The position numbers and the translations under genes are program-made. The notes beneath the pieces were generated by a model. That model saw nothing but the letters and a program-made list of their open reading frames with translations. It was not told where the DNA came from and did not search any database. From Candidatus Cryptobacteroides merdigallinarum (lineage in GTDB: Bacteria > Bacteroidota > Bacteroidia > Bacteroidales > UBA932), in contig JADIMQ010000088.1 of NCBI GenBank assembly GCA_017694655.1, positions 1 to 55,285 of the forward strand: a stretch of DNA of 55,285 nt, read 5' to 3'. Of this stretch, positions 51,378 to 55,285 are shown one piece after another (position 1 is the first letter of the stretch; every line of letters starts with the position of its first letter).

Positions 51378-53660
51378 CTATTCTGAAAGTCTTATCGTAT
51401 GGCGGCGTCCGTCATAGCATACGGCCTCCACCGCATTGTCCCCTGAAGGGGTTATCTCGCTGTCCGGCCTTATCATCCTGTCCCCGGTGAATCCGGTCAG
51501 GGTCTCACCCCCGTAGAAGCCGAATATGAGCGTCTGGATTGAGGTCCTCACGACCCAGTAGGACCGGCCCCCTACCCTGATGCGCTCCGGCAGCCCCTTG
51601 ATTGTCTCCGCAGCTGTGATGGTCTTCCACTGCGCCGGACGGCGTCCCTGCAGATTGTACATCTCGATGGTGTTGTCGTCATGCAGGACCATCACGTTGT
51701 ATTTCCTGTTGCCTGAAAAGTCGTAGACATCCGGGCCGAGGAGTATCTTCTTGCCGAGCTCCACAGGGAACGGAGGGGTGACAAAGCGGCCAAGGCGGTC
51801 TATAAGGTACAGTTTCGAGCCTGCTCCGAACAATATCTGCAGCTTGCCGTTGGCATAGTAGTCCACAGTCACTGCGCTGCCGCATATAGGCTCCTTGAAA
51901 GGCACGCCCCAGATTCCCTTGCCGTTTTCCTCCTGCAGGCAGAGGTAGAGGTTCTCCTGCTGGTAGAACAGGTTCATCCTCCCGGTACCGGAGTTCTTCA
52001 CCCGGAACGGGCCGTCCGGGACAGTGACCTCCGTATCTCTCTCGAATGTAGGGGCCTGGCTCTTCAGGACCACCGTCCTCTCCAGCCTGAAATTCATCTG
52101 CAGCCCGGACTTGCCCTCGGTAACCGAGAAGAAGACCGGCTCGTAGGAGATATCCTCGGCAGAGGCTTCCAGGGCAGGGAGCACGTCTCCGGAAAAGAGG
52201 GACCCGGTAAAGTTCCAGTCCTCCGCCAGCGAAAGATAGGAGACGAAATAAGAGTCCTTTACTGAAAGGCCGTCCTCTACAGCAGCGTCGGAGATATAGT
52301 CCTTCAGGGTATATTCCGTAGCCCGCCCGCTCGTGTATTCCGAAAGGGCCCCGGTGCTCCCGACGACCATCCAGTCACCGATAAGCAGGAAGTGGGACTC
52401 GTCTTCCGCAGAGAAGAGGTCCCCGAACAGGGCCGATAGATAGCCTTTGTAGACATAATCCAGGATTTTCCCCCTGCAGCCGGCTTCCGTCTCCCCGGCA
52501 TTGCCCTTGAGCAATACCGGAAGGGCATGCTTCCCTATATGCACGAGAAGGACCTTCTCCAGCCGGCCTCCGGCCTGGAAGGTTGCGGCTGCCACCTCCC
52601 TGATACCGAGTGCGGCAGCCCAGTCCTCCGGGGATATTCCTGTCCTTTTCCTCATGGTCCCGAAGGCTGACTTCATGTCCTTGGAGAGGGAGACAGTCTC
52701 GGCATAGGCAAGGTAGGCGGAGGTATATTCCGCAACATCCGCCACCGGTACGGCGGCTGCCGAGACAGTATAGGACGGCAGCACCGAAGCCACTTCCGAT
52801 ACTGAAGGGCTCACCTGCGGATAGACATTCATGAAGTCCCCCGGGCCGCCGTCCGAACTGGATTTCCCGGTCATGGATATGGAACCTGGGCTGTAGCTGT
52901 CTATGGAAAAGGCAGTGCAGTCGGCGAACCTGGAAAGGAAACTGAAGTACCGGCGGTGCGACCTCTGGAAAATCCCGGAGGCCACCTTCTCCACCCCGGA
53001 TCCCGGGACTATCACCATGTTGCCGCCTCTGAGCTGCTCCACGGATTCCGGAAGACCGTTCACATCCAGGACCGAAACCTCGGACCTGACATGGCGCAGG
53101 GATGACTGTACCAGTATATCCGAAGGAGAGACAAGCAGGAGAGACCTTTTCCGTAGAAGAGCCCCGGCAGGGGCGTAGTCAGAAGCGTCTGCATACTGCG
53201 CGGCCATCCCGTTCCTCAACGCAAGGGAGAGCAGCGAATCCACTCCGGCCGACGGTTCCCCGCCAGACCTGCCGGCATCAATGAGCAGCAGTGGGGCAAG
53301 TTCCCCGATATTGTGCACGGACAGCACGGCCGGGCAGGACATAAGGTCCTGGTACAGGGAAGAGGAAGATATTTCCCGCAGGAGTCCGGACATCTTCCCT
53401 GAAGCCGCCACTGAAGCAACGATATAGTGGGCCGGTGAATCCTCCGAGACCAGGCACTCCGTCATGGAGCGCAGGTCTGTGAACTTGAGCACCAGGGAGG
53501 CGTCCGAAGGGACGGCCGAAAAGAGCATGTACTCCCGGCTTTCGGACAGGGAGGTCTTCCTGTCCCCAGTGCCAGAGTATAAAAAGAACAGTGCGACGGC
53601 AACGGTCAGGATGAAGACACCGGTCACCGCCACACAGAGGATAATCGTCTTTCTGTTCAT
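51378..53660 (-). CDS. Unrecognised membrane-anchored protein with propeller-like C terminus
   Basis: A 760-residue protein I do not recognise as a defined family. One N-terminal helix (about residues 6-28) anchors an extracytoplasmic body. Residues about 40-530 resemble the DUF3352-type region found in large Bacteroidales proteins of unknown role (PSDASLVLKF near 52-61). The last 220 residues have WD/PQQ-like strand repeats (LYLCLQEENGKGIWGVPFK, LQILFGAGSKLYLIDRLGRF, VMVLHDDNTIEMYNLQGR), suggesting a beta-propeller. It starts one base after ridA and ends 27 bases before fadD, so it belongs to that operon. Function unknown. Confidence 0.75.
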   Translation of the reverse strand: MNRKTIILCVAVTGVFILTVAVALFFLYSGTGDRKTSLSESREYMLFSAVPSDASLVLKFTDLRSMTECLVSEDSPAHYIVASVAASGKMSGLLREISSSSLYQDLMSCPAVLSVHNIGELAPLLLIDAGRSGGEPSAGVDSLLSLALRNGMAAQYADASDYAPAGALLRKRSLLLVSPSDILVQSSLRHVRSEVSVLDVNGLPESVEQLRGGNMVIVPGSGVEKVASGIFQRSHRRYFSFLSRFADCTAFSIDSYSPGSISMTGKSSSDGGPGDFMNVYPQVSPSVSEVASVLPSYTVSAAAVPVADVAEYTSAYLAYAETVSLSKDMKSAFGTMRKRTGISPEDWAAALGIREVAAATFQAGGRLEKVLLVHIGKHALPVLLKGNAGETEAGCRGKILDYVYKGYLSALFGDLFSAEDESHFLLIGDWMVVGSTGALSEYTSGRATEYTLKDYISDAAVEDGLSVKDSYFVSYLSLAEDWNFTGSLFSGDVLPALEASAEDISYEPVFFSVTEGKSGLQMNFRLERTVVLKSQAPTFERDTEVTVPDGPFRVKNSGTGRMNLFYQQENLYLCLQEENGKGIWGVPFKEPICGSAVTVDYYANGKLQILFGAGSKLYLIDRLGRFVTPPFPVELGKKILLGPDVYDFSGNRKYNVMVLHDDNTIEMYNLQGRRPAQWKTITAAETIKGLPERIRVGGRSYWVVRTSIQTLIFGFYGGETLTGFTGDRMIRPDSEITPSGDNAVEAVCYDGRRHTIRLSE

Positions 53661-53661
53661 T

Positions 53662-54036
53662 TCAGCGGACCGCTATGGCTTCGATCTCGACCTTGACACC
53701 CATCGGGAGAGCCGCTACCTGGTAGCAGGCCCTGGCAGGCTTCTCTGTCGTGAAAAATTCGGAATATACCGCATTCATCGCCGAGAAATCGGCTATATCA
53801 TTGAGCAGGACGGTGGTCTTCACTACGTTACTGTATGTCAGGCCCGCCTTTTCAAGGATGGCACCTATGTTCTTCAGGGACTGCCTTGTCTGTGCCTCGA
53901 TGCTTTCCGGGACCGAACCGTCCGCCGGCACCACGGGAATCTGGCCGGAGATATAGAGTGTTCCGTTGACTTCTACCGCCTGGGAGTACGGCCCGACCGC
54001 CTTGGGCGCGTTTTCCGTTGCTATAATCTGTTTCAT
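53662..54036 (-). CDS. ridA: RidA family enamine/imine deaminase
   Basis: A 124-residue YjgF/YER057c/UK114 protein that hydrolyses reactive 2-aminoacrylate-type enamines. It shows APKAVGPYSQAVEVNGTLYISGQIP at the start, TRQSLKNIGAILEKAGL in the middle and the active-site arginine in the C-terminal PARACYQVAALPMGVKVEIE. The ATG at 54036 is used because the promoter TATCTTTG lies just upstream; a longer frame would overlap that promoter. Confidence 0.93.
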   Translation of the reverse strand: MKQIIATENAPKAVGPYSQAVEVNGTLYISGQIPVVPADGSVPESIEAQTRQSLKNIGAILEKAGLTYSNVVKTTVLLNDIADFSAMNAVYSEFFTTEKPARACYQVAALPMGVKVEIEAIAVR

Positions 54037-54057
54037 GGTATATAACGCTTTATCCTG

Positions 54058-54065
54058 CAAAGATA
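54058..54065 (-). promoter_or_regulatory. Promoter of the ridA operon (TATCTTTG)
   Basis: The minus strand reads TATCTTTG, with TTTG (54086-54089, minus strand) 20 bases upstream, a full consensus promoter. It would drive ridA, the 760-residue gene, fadD, the deaminase and ctp. Confidence 0.7.
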
Positions 54066-54174
54066 CACAGAAACCGAGAGCATCGCAAATCAACAGGTAA
54101 AATAAGGCAGAAAAAATTGCTTAATAGGGGTCGTGAGCGGTTTATGAGAATGTCCGGTGGACATTCGAAAGCGA

Positions 54175-54252
54175 GCAGAGGGGTTAGGATGGGTCCAGTC
54201 TTTCGAAGAAAGACGTTTGAGGGTGACACAAAATCTCTTTTGTGTCACCCTC
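54175..54252. repeat. Structured repeat family 2, copy B (right part only)
   Basis: 78 bases matching 43384-43460 with one mismatch and one inserted base. It keeps GTCTTTC-GAA-GAAAGAC and the 15-pair hairpin GAGGGTGACACAAAA (54219-54233)/TTTTGTGTCACCCTC (54238-54252). The outer ATCTTTT end and the left half are missing; instead a different small hairpin, TGTCC-GGT-GGACA, lies upstream (about 54152-54164). It abuts the 3' end of the tRNA-Arg gene by 11 bases and probably acts as that transcript's terminator. Confidence 0.8.
54219..54252 (-). terminator. Hairpin terminator after tRNA-Arg
   Basis: Read on the minus strand, a perfect 15-pair stem with loop GAGA lies 11 bases after the tRNA 3' end. 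No long T-run follows directly, but the 3' half of the stem starts with TTTT. It is part of repeat copy B. Confidence 0.5.
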
Positions 54253-54263
54253 CCCCCTTGATG

Positions 54264-54335
54264 TAGTCCCGAGCAGAATCGAACTGCTATCTAAAGTTTA
54301 GGAAACTTCCATTCTATCCGTTGAACTACGGGACC
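54264..54335 (-). tRNA. tRNA-Arg (anticodon CCU)
   Basis: The minus strand folds as a full cloverleaf: acceptor GGTCCCG/CGGGACT, D arm GTTC/GAAT, anticodon stem GAAGT/ACTTT with loop TTCCTAA (anticodon CCT, reading AGG) and T arm AGCAG/CTGCT with loop TTCGATT. The discriminator is A and the 3' CCA is not encoded. AGG appears to be a common Arg codon in these genes, so this tRNA should be heavily used. It lies 17 bases after rpmF and is probably cotranscribed. Confidence 0.96.
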
Positions 54336-54352
54336 ATTTTCAGAAGACCTGC

Positions 54353-54535
54353 CTACTCAGCGCTCTTCTGGATAATCTGACGACCCCTGTACCAGCCGCA
54401 CTCCGGGCAGACTCTATGATACATTACAGTCGCACCACAGTTCGAGCATGTAGCCAATGTAGGGGCTACAGCCTTGTCATGTGTTCTTCTTTTGTCACGT
54501 CTCTGTTTAGAGACCTTGTGTTTCGGATGTGCCAT
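54353..54535 (-). CDS. rpmF: 50S ribosomal protein L32
   Basis: A 60-residue L32. It begins AHPKHKVSKQRRDKRRTHD after the Met and carries the zinc-ribbon cysteines CSNC and CPEC (residues 35-38 and 49-52). The order DUF177-rpmF is the usual one across bacteria. Confidence 0.96.
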   Translation of the reverse strand: MAHPKHKVSKQRRDKRRTHDKAVAPTLATCSNCGATVMYHRVCPECGWYRGRQIIQKSAE

Positions 54536-54607
54536 CTTTATTTTTATTTTTTATGTTCTCATGTCAAACCGGCCCGGAGGCAACCCTGCGGCTGCCGGCA
54601 TGGCCTT

Positions 54608-55144
54608 TCAGTTCCTGAAAAAATCGCCGAGCGCTGCAAAAGGGCTCTCCCGGCGGCTTTCCCCGGAATCCGATACCGATATACCTGACTTGAGGTACCT
54701 CATGACCCCCTCGTTGCACTCCCCTTCGGGATGAACCCTCCTCGGAGGCAGCGAAAGGCATACATAGTCATATATGACCTGGGCCATGTCGAGTTCCGCC
54801 TCCGCCGACGGCACCCTGACTATCTCCCGTCCGGACGCCGGATCATCCACAGTCCCTGCATCTTCCCCCGCCACAGTCTTCACACTGAGCCTCGCCATGG
54901 TATCCACCGGAATCTCCACCGGGTCGAGACAACGGTCACAAGGGACCGACACCTTTCCGGAAATCCGGCAGTCGACACTTATGTTGCGTCCTGACTTTTC
55001 GACCGATGTCGAGACCTGCAGGTCCGCATCCAGTATCTCGGTATTCTCAAAACTTTCAAAAAACTCTTTTCCGACACTCCTGCCGGTCACAGACTTTCCT
55101 GCGGGCAATCCATTTAGCGGTATCAGAAATCCTGTATTGTCCAT
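54608..55144 (-). CDS. DUF177 (YceD) family protein
   Basis: A 178-residue protein of the DUF177/YceD family, found next to rpmF and linked to 23S rRNA maturation. It has the conserved cysteine region VPCDRCLDPVEIP (near residues 78-90) and a second element, LSLPPRRVHPEGEC, near 137-150. The ATG at 55144 is preferred over an in-frame TTG at 55171, which lies inside the -7 element. Confidence 0.88.
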   Translation of the reverse strand: MDNTGFLIPLNGLPAGKSVTGRSVGKEFFESFENTEILDADLQVSTSVEKSGRNISVDCRISGKVSVPCDRCLDPVEIPVDTMARLSVKTVAGEDAGTVDDPASGREIVRVPSAEAELDMAQVIYDYVCLSLPPRRVHPEGECNEGVMRYLKSGISVSDSGESRRESPFAALGDFFRN

Positions 55145-55168
55145 ATCCCGTAAATAGATTTGAGCGTG

Positions 55169-55176
55169 CAAAGTTA
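55169..55176 (-). promoter_or_regulatory. Promoter of the DUF177-rpmF-tRNA-Arg unit (TAACTTTG)
   Basis: The minus strand reads TAACTTTG, with TTG (55196-55198, minus strand) 19 bases upstream, in the gap after typA. Confidence 0.65.
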
Positions 55177-55194
55177 TAAAAAAAATTTATATTG

Positions 55195-55284
55195 TCAATC
55201 TAAATTTCCACTTTTTCTCTTCCTTTCTGTCTCATCAAGAATTATCTTCCTGATTCTCATGGATTTAGGAGTAACCTCAACAAG
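55195..55284 (-). CDS. typA: Translational GTPase TypA/BipA, C-terminal end (partial)
   Basis: The last 29 codons of a gene entering from beyond the window on the minus strand, ending in TGA. The peptide LVEVTPKSMRIRKIILDE, followed by TERKRK, matches the conserved C-terminal tail of TypA/BipA (ELVEVTPKxxRxRKxxL). The rest of this ribosome-associated GTPase lies past 55285. Confidence 0.85.
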   Translation of the reverse strand, partial: LVEVTPKSMRIRKIILDETERKRKSGNLD

Positions 55285-55285
55285 T

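Overview
The window is a chromosomal segment of a Bacteroidota bacterium, most likely an uncultured or Rikenellaceae-like member of the Bacteroidales. This rests on many genes preceded by the Bacteroidota -7 promoter element TAnnTTTG, on lineage-typical genes (DUF4374 lipoprotein, Porin_10-type porin, ExbB/ExbD/ExbD cluster, HisC-HisB fusion, AmgK-RapZ fusion), and on fairly high GC with many AGG and ATA codons. No phage, plasmid, CRISPR or IS transposase gene is visible. Nearly all of it is housekeeping DNA.

Layout. 1-12.9 kb: a membrane acyltransferase, a three-gene TonB receptor/DUF4374 lipoprotein/PepSY operon resembling the xenosiderophore system XusABC, a YeiH-family exporter, and a histidine operon hisG-hisD-hisC::hisB-hisH. 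The his operon is preceded by a clear leader peptide with four consecutive His codons and a rho-independent attenuator. 12.9-24 kb: DoxX-like protein, tmk, folP, purB, ftsB-like, a nucleotidyltransferase, a CPBP protease, murU with an amgK-rapZ fusion (cell-wall sugar recycling), and pncB-pncA (NAD salvage). 24-35.6 kb: a large porin, an MltF-like lytic transglycosylase, an FtsX/LolC-type permease, an M13 peptidase lipoprotein, a BASS-type transporter, a TPR protein, an RsmF-like methyltransferase, an SRPBCC protein and pyrE. 35.6-43.3 kb: Nudix hydrolase, queA, dprA, tatD, ansA, then exbB-X-exbD-exbD. 43.3-47.7 kb: alkaline phosphatase, asnS (broken by a one-base frameshift), udk and a TonB-like protein. 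47.7-55.3 kb, minus strand: a ridA-orphan-fadD-dCMP deaminase-ctp operon, then DUF177-rpmF-tRNA-Arg(CCU), and at the edge the last codons of typA/bipA.

The most unusual material is intergenic. Two unrelated families of short structured repeats occur, each with two copies here: family 1 at 1-160 (cut by the window edge) and 12616-12849, family 2 at 43292-43467 and 54175-54252. Both are strings of small perfect hairpins closed by terminal inverted repeats, and both contain a hairpin with the core TTTCGAAGAAA. A one-base-pair change in stem length between the two family-1 copies is matched on both strands of the stem, which suggests that the fold is maintained. These elements, together with the histidine attenuator, are the best candidates for something little described.
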